Shown: positions 30,886 to 39,360 of the stretch, in pieces
How the letters are laid out: every line of letters starts with the position of its first letter
Position numbering within the stretch: position 1 is the stretch's first letter
Assembly: GCF_000271665.2 (NCBI RefSeq)
Contig: NZ_CP010978.1
Coordinates: 4,571,001 to 4,635,000, forward strand
Direction: 5' to 3'
DNA length: 64,000 nt
DNA from: Pelosinus fermentans JBW45
GTDB taxonomy: Bacteria; Bacillota; Negativicutes; DSM-13327
Made by a program: the position numbers and the translations under genes
The notes under the pieces: generated by a model
Seen by the model: only the letters and a program-made list of their open reading frames with translations
The model's database searches: none
Told to the model about the DNA's origin: nothing

Positions 30886-31821
30886 TTATGCTGCCAATCT
30901 ATAATGATTATGGTATGCCATTGGTGTCATTACATTTAACTTGCGTTGCAGACGTCGATTATTGTAGTAATCTACGTAATCCGTTATAGCCTCCACTAGA
31001 TTATCTCTATTAGTGAAACGATGACCATAATACATTTCTCGTTTCAAAATTCCCCAAAATCCTTCCATTGGTCCATTGTCAATGCAATGGGCTACTCTGG
31101 ACATACTTTGCTTCATGTGATGATCTTTTAAACGCATATGGAATTGAGCACTTGTATATTGATAACCACGGTCGCTGTGGAACAGCGGATGAGCCTCCGG
31201 TTCCAAACGAACAGCTTCATCAAAAGTATCCATAACCAATGGATTATCGTTATGATTACTAATTTTAAAGGCTACAATTCTGCGGTCGTATAAATCCAGG
31301 ATGGCACTCAGATATATCTTGTGAACTTCAATACCGATATAATATTTGAATTCAGAAACATCCGTAAGCCATTTTTCATTAGGCATATCAGCGTGGAATT
31401 CACGGTGTAAATAGTTTTTTGCGATGTGGTCCGGATTTTGAGCAGATCTGGTACAACTTTTTGGTCTCCATTTAATGGTGGATTGAATTCCTTTGTTTCT
31501 GCAAATACGAAGAACGCGTTTATCGTTCACAACAATTTTGTAATTTACATCCAGCTCATCACGAATACGGCGGTATCCCATATCTGGATGTTGTTTATGG
31601 ATAGTATATATTTCTTCCGAAATACGTTCATTCTTAATTTCACTATCACTCTTTGGATGATTGAGCCAACGATAATAAGCAGAGCGCGTGATTTTAAGAT
31701 ATTTACATAATTTTTTTGTTGGATAGCCTTTGGTTGAAGATAATTCCTTGATAGCTATATAGGCTGTAAGGTACTGTACTAAAGATAGTGATCCCTCCTC
31801 TCCAGTTCCCTGACTTTTTTT
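30886..31821 (-). CDS. IS3 transposase, orfB part (frameshift product)
   Basis: The catalytic part with its own Met begins at 31581 (231 residues), but the same frame is open back through 31582-31821 (KELSSTKGYPTKKLCKYLKI...YYRWLNHPKS), which is typical orfB sequence (HTH_21). Integrase core: DVSEFKYYIG (first Asp), HSDRGYQYTS (second Asp), EGFWGILKREMYY (Glu): intact DDE. It lies in the -1 frame of orfA. The heptamer A-AAA-AAA at 31821-31815 is a standard IS3 slippage site, so the active enzyme is probably an OrfAB fusion. Confidence 0.85.
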   Translation of the reverse strand, partial: KKSQGTGEEGSLSLVQYLTAYIAIKELSSTKGYPTKKLCKYLKITRSAYYRWLNHPKSDSEIKNERISEEIYTIHKQHPDMGYRRIRDELDVNYKIVVNDKRVLRICRNKGIQSTIKWRPKSCTRSAQNPDHIAKNYLHREFHADMPNEKWLTDVSEFKYYIGIEVHKIYLSAILDLYDRRIVAFKISNHNDNPLVMDTFDEAVRLEPEAHPLFHSDRGYQYTSAQFHMRLKDHHMKQSMSRVAHCIDNGPMEGFWGILKREMYYGHRFTNRDNLVEAITDYVDYYNNRRLQRKLNVMTPMAYHNHYRLAA

Positions 31822-32465
31822 AACAGATCATTCTCCATTTGTAGATCGGTGTTCATTCGTTCCAACTCTGCAATCTTATCCCGTAGCTCTTCTTCTGGAC
31901 TACGACTTGGCTGCGAACCAACACGGTGACCACGTCTGTCTTCAAGTCCAGCCCTTCCCATATCTTCATACTTTTTGACCCAGTTTCGAATCTGTTGATA
32001 AGAACAATTGTATTTGCTTGCCATTGCTCCATAGTTTTTATCATTCATTAAACAATCCTTGACTACCTGTAATCGTTCTTCAGGAGTTGTTGTTCTTTCT
32101 TTTGTCATGTATGTACCTCCAGTGGATTCTTTAAGTATTCCACCAGAATTATACACCTTTATCCAATCACAAAGTTGCTTGTTAGAACGAATATCGTACT
32201 TTTGACAAATGTCACCAAGTGATCCTTTTCCACTCAGATAGTCATTAACCGCATTCATCTTTAACGTTTTTGAATAACTTCGGTTCTTGGTTTGATTAAG
32301 CAATCCGATAGGACCTTCTGCTTTATATATTCGCACCCATCTCTGCACACTTTGGTAGGCTACGTTTGCAATTCTTCCCGCTTGTCTAATGCCAATTTTG
32401 CCATTCAGGTATCGTTCAACAATTTTTACTTTTTCTACTGGATCAATCTTACTTTTTCTAGACAT
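31779..32465 (-). CDS. IS3 transposase orfA (double HTH)
   Basis: 228 residues with two helix-turn-helix units (GIRQAGRIANVAYQSVQRWVRIY; NYGAMASKYNCSYQQIRNWVKKYEDMG) followed by a leucine-zipper-like coiled coil (ELERMNTDLQMENDLLKKV) for OrfA/OrfAB multimerisation. IS150-like organisation. It stops 40 nt past the frameshift heptamer. A shorter relative is truncated at 45352-45647. Confidence 0.88.
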   Translation of the reverse strand: MSRKSKIDPVEKVKIVERYLNGKIGIRQAGRIANVAYQSVQRWVRIYKAEGPIGLLNQTKNRSYSKTLKMNAVNDYLSGKGSLGDICQKYDIRSNKQLCDWIKVYNSGGILKESTGGTYMTKERTTTPEERLQVVKDCLMNDKNYGAMASKYNCSYQQIRNWVKKYEDMGRAGLEDRRGHRVGSQPSRSPEEELRDKIAELERMNTDLQMENDLLKKVRELERRDHYL

Positions 32466-32588
32466 AGAAATACCCCCATATAGGACTTTTATATTTCAGT
32501 GTCCTATATAGGGGTAGCATATCAAAAATAGTGCAGCAGCCCCTCTTACTTGATTTCTTCACGCAATTCTTCATGTATAAAAAAAGTT

Positions 32589-33701
32589 TTATTTTATTTC
32601 ATTTAAAATTTTTACAAGTTCATCTGCGCCTGTATCAGCAGGGCAAGGCTGTACGATCGCTTGCTCGCCAAGTCTTATTACACCATCATCATTACGGGCT
32701 TGCGCGAGAGATTCATTATTATGATAAGCGGCAGCCAGATTGCCAGCGATCAAATAGCTGCGCTCAATCCCACTCATATTGGCGAAAGCAGCTGGTTTCA
32801 TAAAGGATTTGTTGTTTATTTTGATTTCACCAGTAGCAGCATTGACAGTGACTTTCTTATTGCTGTACTCGGTCAACTTTTTAGAATAATTATCACGTCG
32901 TTCTTTTTCCCCTGGATGGGTGGAAGGATTTAGAACATCATCAAAAAGACCTTTTGATCCGCCACTGCTCATTTTGTCGATTACACGCTGCCATACTGCT
33001 GCCGGAGCGCCGGGATTGTAACCAGCATCAGTGATATAGGAAAAAGCGATATTGTCAGATTCCCATTCATTCGGCTTGGTTATGCCAACCGCCTTGGTAT
33101 TGGAAGCCACTACATCAACAGCTAATTTGCTGCCGCCACTCATTTGTGAACCAGCAACCTTTTGGACAAAATCGACTGTCAATTTCTTTTTAGCACCATT
33201 TATAGGATGATTCTTTTGTCCGTGGACCAGTTCGTGGGCAACAACGGCTGCTATCTTATCTTCGTTATTATCGAAAAAAGAAAATACGCCAACATTGACA
33301 GAAACATTATGCCCCAGGCTGCAAAACGCATTGAATGCCGTTTGGGGGTTGATAAAATAATTGTATGGCTTGTCTTGTATTGACGGCTCAGTTTTAGCAA
33401 TCGTGCTTGTCAGCCTTGTCATAATGCTGGCAAGTGTTGCATTAAAATCAGGGTCTTCGCTTACACCTTCCGATACTTTAAGTTGTTCAAATAGTTCATT
33501 TCGTCCATCATTTTCATAGTGGTCAAGAGATTTTTTTATCTCATCTTGTTGCTTAGCAGTACTAACCACTGTGCCTCCGAGTTTACCAATATTAATGGCT
33601 TCAGTTTTTGTTGGATGCAACAAACCTGTAGCCAGTGAAAAACAAAGAGTCAAAGTCCCTGTTCCCAGCACTGCCTTACGAAAAAAAGTTCTTAAATCCA
33701 A
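32589..33701 (-). CDS. secreted M48-family metallopeptidase
   Basis: 370 residues from TTG 33701 (AGAGGTG upstream). N-terminal basic stretch and hydrophobic segment (VLGTGTLTLCFSLATGLL) form a signal peptide or anchor. Zinc motif HELVH in VVAHELVHGQKNHP and the third ligand Glu in NEWESDNIAF give an M48 (HtpX/BepA/YcaL-like) active site. The C-terminus is ~90 residues without recognisable repeats. Periplasmic peptidase or quality-control role likely. Box B lies 57 bp upstream, inside the end of a tiny ORF. Its 3' end is next to the right end of the IS3 element. Confidence 0.85.
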   Translation of the reverse strand: MDLRTFFRKAVLGTGTLTLCFSLATGLLHPTKTEAINIGKLGGTVVSTAKQQDEIKKSLDHYENDGRNELFEQLKVSEGVSEDPDFNATLASIMTRLTSTIAKTEPSIQDKPYNYFINPQTAFNAFCSLGHNVSVNVGVFSFFDNNEDKIAAVVAHELVHGQKNHPINGAKKKLTVDFVQKVAGSQMSGGSKLAVDVVASNTKAVGITKPNEWESDNIAFSYITDAGYNPGAPAAVWQRVIDKMSSGGSKGLFDDVLNPSTHPGEKERRDNYSKKLTEYSNKKVTVNAATGEIKINNKSFMKPAAFANMSGIERSYLIAGNLAAAYHNNESLAQARNDDGVIRLGEQAIVQPCPADTGADELVKILNEIK

Positions 33702-33757
33702 TTGAGTAACACCTCTTTTATTTTTTTGCTAAATTAAAAATAGCTGCTTCCTTTATC

Positions 33758-33805
33758 TAGGATAAAACATTTTGCGAATCATTGCCTCTGCTAAAAGGTA
33801 TAGAT
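33758..33805 (-). promoter_or_regulatory. conserved 48-bp box, copy B
   Basis: + strand TAGGATAAAACATTTT, AATCATTGCCTCT and GCTAAAAGGTATAGAT; 57 bp before the M48 gene start. Close to consensus. Confidence 0.65.
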
Positions 33806-33904
33806 TCCCACATTTTTAAATTTATATGACTGAATTGTAGCCTCGTTTAATGATCGACGCTCTATTTCCAGTACTCCATCTTGATTAGTTGTTTCAGAAT
33901 CCAT
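33791..33904 (-). CDS. 37-residue ORF of unknown function
   Basis: ATG 33904 is preceded by GGAGGAG at ideal spacing. The peptide is MDSETTNQDGVLEIERRSLN... ending VGIYTF, hydrophilic, with no signal or membrane segment. Its stop codon lies inside box B, so if the box is a promoter it starts within this ORF. It sits between the DUF3829-like gene and the M48 gene. Could be a real small protein or a leader; coding is supported only by the ribosome site. Confidence 0.4.
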   Translation of the reverse strand: MDSETTNQDGVLEIERRSLNEATIQSYKFKNVGIYTF

Positions 33905-33968
33905 TTTTATCTCCTCCGTACAATATGATGATTTCATTGCATATAACTTACGTTATTTGATTGTCCTC

Positions 33969-34997
33969 TTATTCAGATATACTATTATTATATTCATCAA
34001 CAAGCTGCCCCAAGCGGCGTCTGAATTCGCCTACAGGATAGCTGCGTCCGCCAGTGGTAATTTTTCCGGTATTTTCATTTTTAATTTCAGTAGTCCCTGC
34101 TTTAATCATGTTCAGGGTGTCTGTCGCCGCTGTTTGCATTCCTTCGGTAGTGTTTACAAATTGGTTTAAAAATGGGACTTGGTCTGCCGAATACCCCTCT
34201 TTTTTCAGTTGATCTTTGTCTTTATAGATCTTTTTCAATTCTGATACATTTGAGTTGAATTTATTGTACACTTCTTCATATTGTGCAAAATCAGCCTCTA
34301 AGAAGTCTTTTCCTCCGCTTTCTAACGTATCAAACATATGGCTTATTTCTCTCCCGCTTAATAATACACTTAGTGCATAATAGTGTATGTTAAATCCTTT
34401 TTTCTTAAGACCAGGTAATTCTGCTCCTTCATGTTCAACTATTTTTGGATAAAATGAAGTTGAGGAATCATCTGCTGCCTGTGACAACTCTCTATAACTT
34501 AAAACCATCTTTTTATGAAGTTCACGTCCTTTGGCAAAATTGTCCTTTTCATACTCTTTATTTGCATAATATAAAGTAACATCTTTAAAATATAGCTCAA
34601 TAAATGCATCTGTCTTATCGCATAACGTTAGCATTTTAGCGTCAATTTCTCCATAGCTAGGTTTATCCGCCTGATATTTGCGTGGCAGCTTGGTGTGGCG
34701 CTCCTTATGAAACCCATAAAGACTTTTTTCCCCTTCTCTTTCCGCTGTCGGAAACAATATAAAACCGCTAAATTCTTTTTTTATATTTATTTCTTCGCCT
34801 GTACCAAATTCATTAAAATAGAACTTAGCAACACCGCTTAACCAGCCCTGTTTAAAATTTAAAAGTTCGATATAGGAATTAAACTTCTTTATATCATCTC
34901 CCTTTGTGCTGCTATTGCTCAAGTTATTTGAGATATTTGAACAAGCCGTTAATAATAGGCTCATACAAATACAAATTAGAACTACTCTTAATTTCAT
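33969..34997 (-). CDS. YiiG/DUF3829-like lipoprotein
   Basis: Start taken at ATG 34997 (MKLRVVLICICMSLLLTACS); ATG 35009 is alternative. 342 residues. Lipobox LLTAC gives a lipidated Cys19. The body, beginning KFNSYIELLNFKQGWLSG and rich in K/D/E with long helices (LSYRELSQAADDS, EVYNKFNSNVSELKK), matches the DUF3829 (YiiG) pattern of helical periplasmic lipoproteins of unknown function. Family assignment is from memory and moderate. Box C and a terminator precede it. Confidence 0.65.
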   Translation of the reverse strand: MKLRVVLICICMSLLLTACSNISNNLSNSSTKGDDIKKFNSYIELLNFKQGWLSGVAKFYFNEFGTGEEINIKKEFSGFILFPTAEREGEKSLYGFHKERHTKLPRKYQADKPSYGEIDAKMLTLCDKTDAFIELYFKDVTLYYANKEYEKDNFAKGRELHKKMVLSYRELSQAADDSSTSFYPKIVEHEGAELPGLKKKGFNIHYYALSVLLSGREISHMFDTLESGGKDFLEADFAQYEEVYNKFNSNVSELKKIYKDKDQLKKEGYSADQVPFLNQFVNTTEGMQTAATDTLNMIKAGTTEIKNENTGKITTGGRSYPVGEFRRRLGQLVDEYNNSISE

Positions 34998-35098
34998 TTC
35001 AATCCGCATTCCCCTTTATTGGTAAATTTCTTTCTTCGGTATCTGCTAATTTGCCATTTCATTACCCCATTTTTCTCTCTTTTTCTTATGCTTACTGT

Positions 35099-35146
35099 TA
35101 GGATAAACCATTTTGGGAATCATTACCTCCCCTAAAAGGTGTAGAT
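35099..35146 (-). promoter_or_regulatory. conserved 48-bp box, copy C
   Basis: 102 bp before the DUF3829-like gene and ~47 bp downstream (in minus orientation) of a terminator hairpin. Confidence 0.65.
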
Positions 35147-35192
35147 ATCGACATTTTTCACTAAAAATGCTAATTTTTAGTATACTTCTCAA

Positions 35193-35243
35193 AAGTAAAA
35201 GACTACGTTTTTGTCGGTCAGACAAAAAACGTAGTCTTTTACT
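35193..35243. terminator. long symmetric hairpin
   Basis: AGTAAAAGACTACGTTTT and its complement make a ~22-bp stem with a 5-nt loop. It separates the upstream genes from box C. Sequence 35244-35416 shows no recognisable feature. Confidence 0.75.
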
Positions 35244-35416
35244 CGGGAAGCAATGGGACTCGATAGACTGAAACTCGCTTCTGCACGGCAAGATTGACCG
35301 GTTACTATTTCAAGAGGAGTGCATGCTTCGGGGCTATCAGGCCATTTTTAGGGTTTGGTTTCCCAAAAGGCAACAAAGAAAAGTACCGACGTATGGAAAA
35401 CACATTTTAGGTGATA

Positions 35417-35550
35417 TTAATCATTTTTTAAACGATCGTAAATACTCGTTATCTCTTCAACGTAATTGTGATACTCCACTTTGGTAACTACCCATTCTTC
35501 TTCTGTTTGCTGCCTAATTTTCAGGATTTTCCTCGTCCATATATTACCTG
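35417..35550 (-). pseudogene. C-terminal remnant of the 37693/38220 secreted-protein family
   Basis: Translating the minus strand gives ...EEEWVVTKVEYHNYVEEITSIYDRLKND-stop. This aligns with the ends of the two intact paralogues (WVVTNVVLKYSG...IYDKLKNKYW and WVVTKVELQYNG...IYDVLK). An in-frame TGA and no signal peptide lie upstream, so only the tail survives. Confidence 0.6.
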
Positions 35551-35603
35551 GTCATGAACTCTACCTCCTCACTTATACCTTATTTATGAATAGCATTGTT
35601 AGC

Positions 35604-36329
35604 CTACAGATCAAGCGTAATTTCTGTTTTTCTAGGTTCCATACTCACGTAATCCAGATTGAGGAACAGAATGGTCGTAGCAACGGTGTAAAATGCAGCA
35701 ATGATGTCGATCAGGGTATCGGTAATGATGCTGATACTACCAGGCAAGGAGGTGGATAGATAACCGATTCCAAGACCAATTCCTCCATTAATTGAAGCAA
35801 GGACAAACACGATGCCAAAGGTTTTCCACCAGCGTCCTTTGACTAGTGATTTACTGTAATTAAGAGCTGTTTTTCCGCCCAGTTCGCGTAAGGCAACAAT
35901 TTGTACAATAAAAATATAGTATATAGACCAGATTACGCCAGGTATTATAAGTAAGAAAGTCAACCCCAAAATGATAACTCCGCCTAAGATACTGGTTGCT
36001 AAACAACTGCCCCATCGGGAAAAAGCTTTGCCTAGCGCTGCCCCCCAACTAATCGGCAGGTTATCATTGTTTTGAATTGCATGGTCAACAACCACGGCAA
36101 TCCCCATCATTGCAATCACACCGAATAATCCTTCCAGGATTTTGATTACGTTCATAAAATCCTGAAAACTGTTCATGTATCCAACCACCATATACAGAAT
36201 GATATTGATAGGGATATACACAATCAGTGTAATCATGACAATGGCTTTAAATTGCTGAGAATAGATTAGCCACCCTTTGGCTACCACATCACTTAAACTA
36301 AATTCTCTTTCTTGTATTGCTTTTAACAT
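35604..36329 (-). CDS. polytopic membrane protein
   Basis: 241 residues. An amphipathic start (FSLSDVVAKGWLIYSQQF) precedes about six hydrophobic segments (IVMITLIVYIPINIILYMVV; IAMMGIAVVV; GVIILGLTFLLIIPGVIWSIYYIFI; FGIVFVLASINGGIGLGIGYL; a C-terminal pair). The architecture resembles DUF975/GPDP-membrane-domain integral proteins. GRWWKTFG between segments is common in that group. No catalytic residues recognised. Downstream of a DUF2167-like membrane protein, 98 bp apart, no box of its own, so perhaps co-transcribed. Confidence 0.6.
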   Translation of the reverse strand: MLKAIQEREFSLSDVVAKGWLIYSQQFKAIVMITLIVYIPINIILYMVVGYMNSFQDFMNVIKILEGLFGVIAMMGIAVVVDHAIQNNDNLPISWGAALGKAFSRWGSCLATSILGGVIILGLTFLLIIPGVIWSIYYIFIVQIVALRELGGKTALNYSKSLVKGRWWKTFGIVFVLASINGGIGLGIGYLSTSLPGSISIITDTLIDIIAAFYTVATTILFLNLDYVSMEPRKTEITLDL

Positions 36330-36427
36330 GCAGACACCTCTTTTGGCTTATTTGAATTCACCAATATTCTCCCATCTTGCACTTCTTGCCAAGTGGAAGA
36401 CATATATTGGTAGATTTCACCACAGAA

Positions 36428-37381
36428 TTACTCTTCCATCGTTCCTGACGTCTCATTATCCTTTTCATTTTTCTTTTTTCTAAAATATTTCAGGACCAAT
36501 ACTCCTAGCGCTCCCACACCTATTACAATGAGCTTGATGAACTTAGCACCAAAAGCAGCAATCATAGCCAGCATTCCCAGCTTCTTAGCTGCCACGCCCG
36601 TAATTAAGGCTGCCAAACCATATTCAGCAATATGATCCGTTACAGAATTAAATTCTTCATACCGCTTTCCAGGCACAAATTCGGTAGCTGCCAGCAAGTT
36701 TTGTGCTACTGATTTCTCTGCTCCAATATTTTTTAAATCCGTAACTAAGGTAAGGGTCAAATATCCTTCCCGACCAAGAGCATAGGTATTGTAATTGATT
36801 GTTCTCTCCCTTTCCCCTCTTGTCTTAAGTTCTATCGACCAGACAAGATAATGACGAGCGGCATCATATTGAGGTTTTTCTACCCACCCGGTCACAGTCA
36901 TTTCGGAAAGCCCTTTTTCTTTTCGCTCTTTATTGTTTTCTTTCGTCCCTTCTTTGAGACTGGTTAATAGTTCTTCTGCATCCCATGCTTTAGCATCATC
37001 ATCTTTGATATAACCGGATTTTGTATAGTCAATGGTTACGATCCAATCCTCATTTTCTTTATCCGATATGATGAATCCAACCATTTCAGGGCATTCTCCG
37101 TTTCCCATACTCTTCATGACTCGGCTGGCCTCAGGTTGGGGAACAAATGCATAATGCTCAGGGATCTCAATCTGGGCTTGATCGAGCAAGCTGATCTTCG
37201 CAGGTCCTACAATCTGAACTTTCAGAGCTGCCTCCCAAGCAGCTTCCTGTTCTTTCTGGGCATTGCTATTTTGCGCTGCTCCGGCTACGCTAATAAAGTT
37301 TAGTAAACAAATGATTATAAAAATACTACCGATATATTTCCTCACGTTATTGCTCCTCTTCAGCCTTTTTGGTAGAATCAC
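36428..37381 (-). CDS. DUF2167-like membrane-anchored protein
   Basis: 317 residues. N-terminal signal (YIGSIFIIICLLNFISVAGAA), a large beta-rich extracytoplasmic domain (AQIEIPEHYAFVPQPEASRVMKSMG, WIVTIDYTKSGYIKDDDA, WVEKPQYDAARHYLVWSIEL, NYNTYALGREGYLTLTLV) with DUF2167 features, and a C-terminal anchor (AKFIKLIVIGVGALGVLVLKYFRKKK) preceded by a Gly/Ala-rich helix. Function unknown in the family. Box D lies 69 bp upstream. Confidence 0.75.
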   Translation of the reverse strand: MILPKRLKRSNNVRKYIGSIFIIICLLNFISVAGAAQNSNAQKEQEAAWEAALKVQIVGPAKISLLDQAQIEIPEHYAFVPQPEASRVMKSMGNGECPEMVGFIISDKENEDWIVTIDYTKSGYIKDDDAKAWDAEELLTSLKEGTKENNKERKEKGLSEMTVTGWVEKPQYDAARHYLVWSIELKTRGERERTINYNTYALGREGYLTLTLVTDLKNIGAEKSVAQNLLAATEFVPGKRYEEFNSVTDHIAEYGLAALITGVAAKKLGMLAMIAAFGAKFIKLIVIGVGALGVLVLKYFRKKKNEKDNETSGTMEE

Positions 37382-37449
37382 TTTTCCTCCCTCTTTGAAA
37401 ATTCCCCTTTATTTCCAACATATTCCTTACCAGATTCAACCATTACCGT

Positions 37450-37497
37450 TAGGATAATACATTTCAATAATCATTTCCTCTGCTAAAAGGTATATAT
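37450..37497 (-). promoter_or_regulatory. conserved 48-bp box, copy D
   Basis: 69 bp before the DUF2167-like gene; differs slightly at the distal end (TATATAT for TATAGAT). Confidence 0.6.
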
Positions 37498-37552
37498 TTT
37501 AACAAATTTTATTAAATATATATGCTTTTTTACATAATTGTAATTAAAATAG

Positions 37553-37609
37553 CAAAAAACTACAATTTCTGACAAACCCATTACTGGTATTCATTAAAAA
37601 TTGTAGTTT
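37553..37609 (-). terminator. terminator between paralogue pair and box D
   Basis: AAACTACAATTT/AAATTGTAGTTT stem followed on the minus strand by TTTTTTGC. Ends transcription of the 38220/37693 pair before box D. Confidence 0.7.
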
Positions 37610-37629
37610 CATTTTTTGTGAATTTAGGT

Positions 37630-37677
37630 TTATCCGATAACTACGAAGCGACGGGACGGTTCGAATTTAGTATCCAT
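37630..37677 (-). other. 15-codon mini-ORF
   Basis: MDTKFEPSRRFVVIG-stop with GTGGGGGT upstream, starting 16 bp after the stop of the preceding gene and ending before the terminator. It may be a micro-protein or the leftover start of a lost gene. Weak. Confidence 0.2.
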
Positions 37678-37692
37678 GATATTACCCCCACA

Positions 37693-38184
37693 CTACCAGT
37701 ATTTATTCTTCAATTTATCATAAATTCCCATCAACTTCACTTCGCCACTATATTTTAACACCACATTGGTAACTACCCATTTCTCATCCTGATAAGCCAG
37801 GATAAATATGTAGCGCTCGGTGTCCTCATGCTTAGGGGAGGTGCATTTTTCGGCTTCTTCCTGAGTGGAAAATTCTTCATAATAGTTGATTTTGGCAATT
37901 TCCAGTTTCCCAATATACGGGTTAATCAAGGAATCATTTTTCCGAAGATCAATGGTGTAATCAGGACTGAGCGTATAGTGGATTCTCTTCCAGACAGGCG
38001 GCTTTCTTTTATTAAACTCAAAAATCTGCTGATTCTTTGCTTCATAGGTAGCAAGAGCCTTATCAACCTCCGTCCTAACATACTCCTTAAATGAATCTAC
38101 GGCTTCAGCCTCACTTGGCGCAGCAAAGGCTAGGTTGGAGAATGCCAATACTAGAACTAAGGTTAACAGTAACACTTTTTTCAT
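37693..38184 (-). CDS. small secreted protein, paralogue 1
   Basis: Start at the Met matching the paralogue (MKKVLLLTLVLVLAFSNLAFA), with GGAAGGGAAG upstream; 163 residues. Cleavable signal peptide ending AFA-APSE. The mature part (SFKEYVRTEVDKALATYEAKNQ, TIDLRKNDSLINPYIGKLEI, NYYEEFSTQEEAEKC, RYIFILAYQDEKWVVTNV) has an NTF2/DUF4878-like flavour, but the family is not recognised. About 60 percent identical to the next gene. It resembles other small exported proteins of unknown function. Confidence 0.75.
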   Translation of the reverse strand: MKKVLLLTLVLVLAFSNLAFAAPSEAEAVDSFKEYVRTEVDKALATYEAKNQQIFEFNKRKPPVWKRIHYTLSPDYTIDLRKNDSLINPYIGKLEIAKINYYEEFSTQEEAEKCTSPKHEDTERYIFILAYQDEKWVVTNVVLKYSGEVKLMGIYDKLKNKYW

Positions 38185-38219
38185 AGACATCTTCCCTTCC
38201 ATTTCCTCGCTAAGAATAC

Positions 38220-38744
38220 CTAATGCAGATAACCCACTTTAGGCTCAATCTTCAATACATCATAAATACTGTTTGTTTTCAGGTCGCCGTTATATTGCAA
38301 CTCTACTTTAGTGACTACCCATTTATCCTCCTGATAGGCAATGCTAAATGTATAGCGTTTGGTATCCCGATATTTGGGTGAAGCACATTGTTCAGCTGCT
38401 TCTTTGCTGGAAAAATCCTCATAATAGTTAACTTTATCAATTTTCAGTATTCCAATATATGGTCTAATCAAAGAATCGTTCTTGCGAAGATCAATATTGT
38501 ACTTGCCATTAAGTGTAAAGTGTACTATGCGCCAAAATGGCGGTTTTAGCCAATCAGGTGGTTGTGGCCTATCTATTATAAAAATCATCTGATTATTCGT
38601 TTCATAGCTAACCAATGCCTTTTTGACTTCCTTGTCCACATAGCTCTTAAATGAAGCTATAACTTCCGACTCACTGGGCGCGGCAAAAACTAGATTGGAG
38701 AATGCCAACAACAGGACTAATGTTAGCATTAACACTTTTTTCAT
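38220..38744 (-). CDS. small secreted protein, paralogue 2
   Basis: 174 residues, signal peptide MKKVLMLTLVLLLAFSNLVFA-APSE. It shares the YVxxEVxKALxxYExxNQ, DLRKNDSLIxPYIG, NYYEDFSSKEAAEQCASPKYRDTKRY and WVVTKV blocks with paralogue 1, 35 bp downstream: a tandem duplication. A third, decayed copy lies at 35417-35550. Upstream lies a mobile repeat that carries box E. Confidence 0.75.
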   Translation of the reverse strand: MKKVLMLTLVLLLAFSNLVFAAPSESEVIASFKSYVDKEVKKALVSYETNNQMIFIIDRPQPPDWLKPPFWRIVHFTLNGKYNIDLRKNDSLIRPYIGILKIDKVNYYEDFSSKEAAEQCASPKYRDTKRYTFSIAYQEDKWVVTKVELQYNGDLKTNSIYDVLKIEPKVGYLH

Positions 38745-38751
38745 CGGTACA

Positions 38752-38910
38752 TCATCCTTCCGTTTTTTCTTTTACCTTTACTAATCTGTCGCCAAATCTT
38801 GACCACTCTCTAAGCCGTTCCGCTGCCTCAGGCGACAGCACTCCCGGCTTTATGCAAGGCAAACGCCTGACATTCTTAAGCTTTGTGGGAGACGCGGGGA
38901 CGGTGGTGGG
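38752..38910 (-). pseudogene. coding-like remnant fused to repeat end
   Basis: Open minus-strand frame reading TVPASPT repeats and then KNVRRLPCIKPGVLSPEAAERL... EKTEG-stop at 38752. The first part is the GGGGACGG repeat itself (a 21-bp tandem duplication, 38886-38927). The second part looks like the tail of a protein. Origin unknown; it may be part of the repeat family. Confidence 0.35.
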
Positions 38911-39039
38911 AGACGCGGGGACGGTGGAATCGTCTTATCAACCTTTTTCAACAATCCCTTACTTACTCCGCCTGGATATTGCTAATGATAAACTTCGTCC
39001 TTTTAGATTTATCCCGCTCTACTCTAATGCCCTTTTCTA

Positions 39040-39087
39040 TAGGATAAATCGTTTTAAAAGTCATTGCATCTAGCAAAAGGTATAGAT
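39040..39087 (-). promoter_or_regulatory. conserved 48-bp box, copy E
   Basis: Inside repeat E, 296 bp upstream of the paralogue-2 gene. Confidence 0.65.
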
Positions 39088-39122
39088 GCCCAAATATATT
39101 AAAAGATATTCAACAAAAAGAA

Positions 39123-39149
39123 CCGTCTTACCTTAGAAAGGAAAGACGG
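39123..39149 (-). terminator. terminator hairpin inside repeat E
   Basis: CCGTCTT-CCTT stem with complement, then GGTTCTTTTTG on minus; immediately upstream of box E as in the other copies. Confidence 0.6.
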
Positions 39150-39360
39150 CAAGGAGTTTACGATGGGAACGAATCATTCCCTTTTAATAGTACTCTTTTT
39201 TTCTCTTCACTATAAGATACTACCACCGTTCTCCATGTCTTGTTTCAAGTTAAATATTTTTAAATTAGGCTGTATTCCCATTATGTATTGCTGAGGGTCC
39301 ATAAAAATTAGCCTTTACAGTTCCGAGCATTTTAAAAGTTGTCACTCAATCCTTGTTATT

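Larger units (their letters stand above)
30789..32543 (-). mobile_element. IS3-family insertion sequence, complete
   Basis: 1755 bp bounded by imperfect ~32-bp inverted repeats starting GGGGCTGC(C/T)GCACTA and continuing to TGCTACCC. Two ORFs with a -1 frameshift site between them. I could not identify a convincing target duplication. Confidence 0.85.
38911..39240 (-). repeat. MITE-like repeat E (330 bp) with regulatory box
   Basis: Ends AGACGCGGGGACGGTGG (left) and CCACCGTTCTCCATGTCT (right) are inverted repeats. About 85-90 percent identical to repeat G (44330-44646) over the full length. Contains a terminator hairpin (39123-39149) and box E. No ORF of note. Confidence 0.8.

Noticed and set aside
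33758-35146. Box as a sigma-H promoter (AGGAWWW...GAAT on the + strand)
   Set aside because: Spacing is ~8 instead of 11-12, GAAT is absent in copies E-G, and the direction is away from the genes.
35046-35291. 81-codon minus ORF around box C
   Set aside because: Reads through the terminator hairpin and box; no ribosome site or family.
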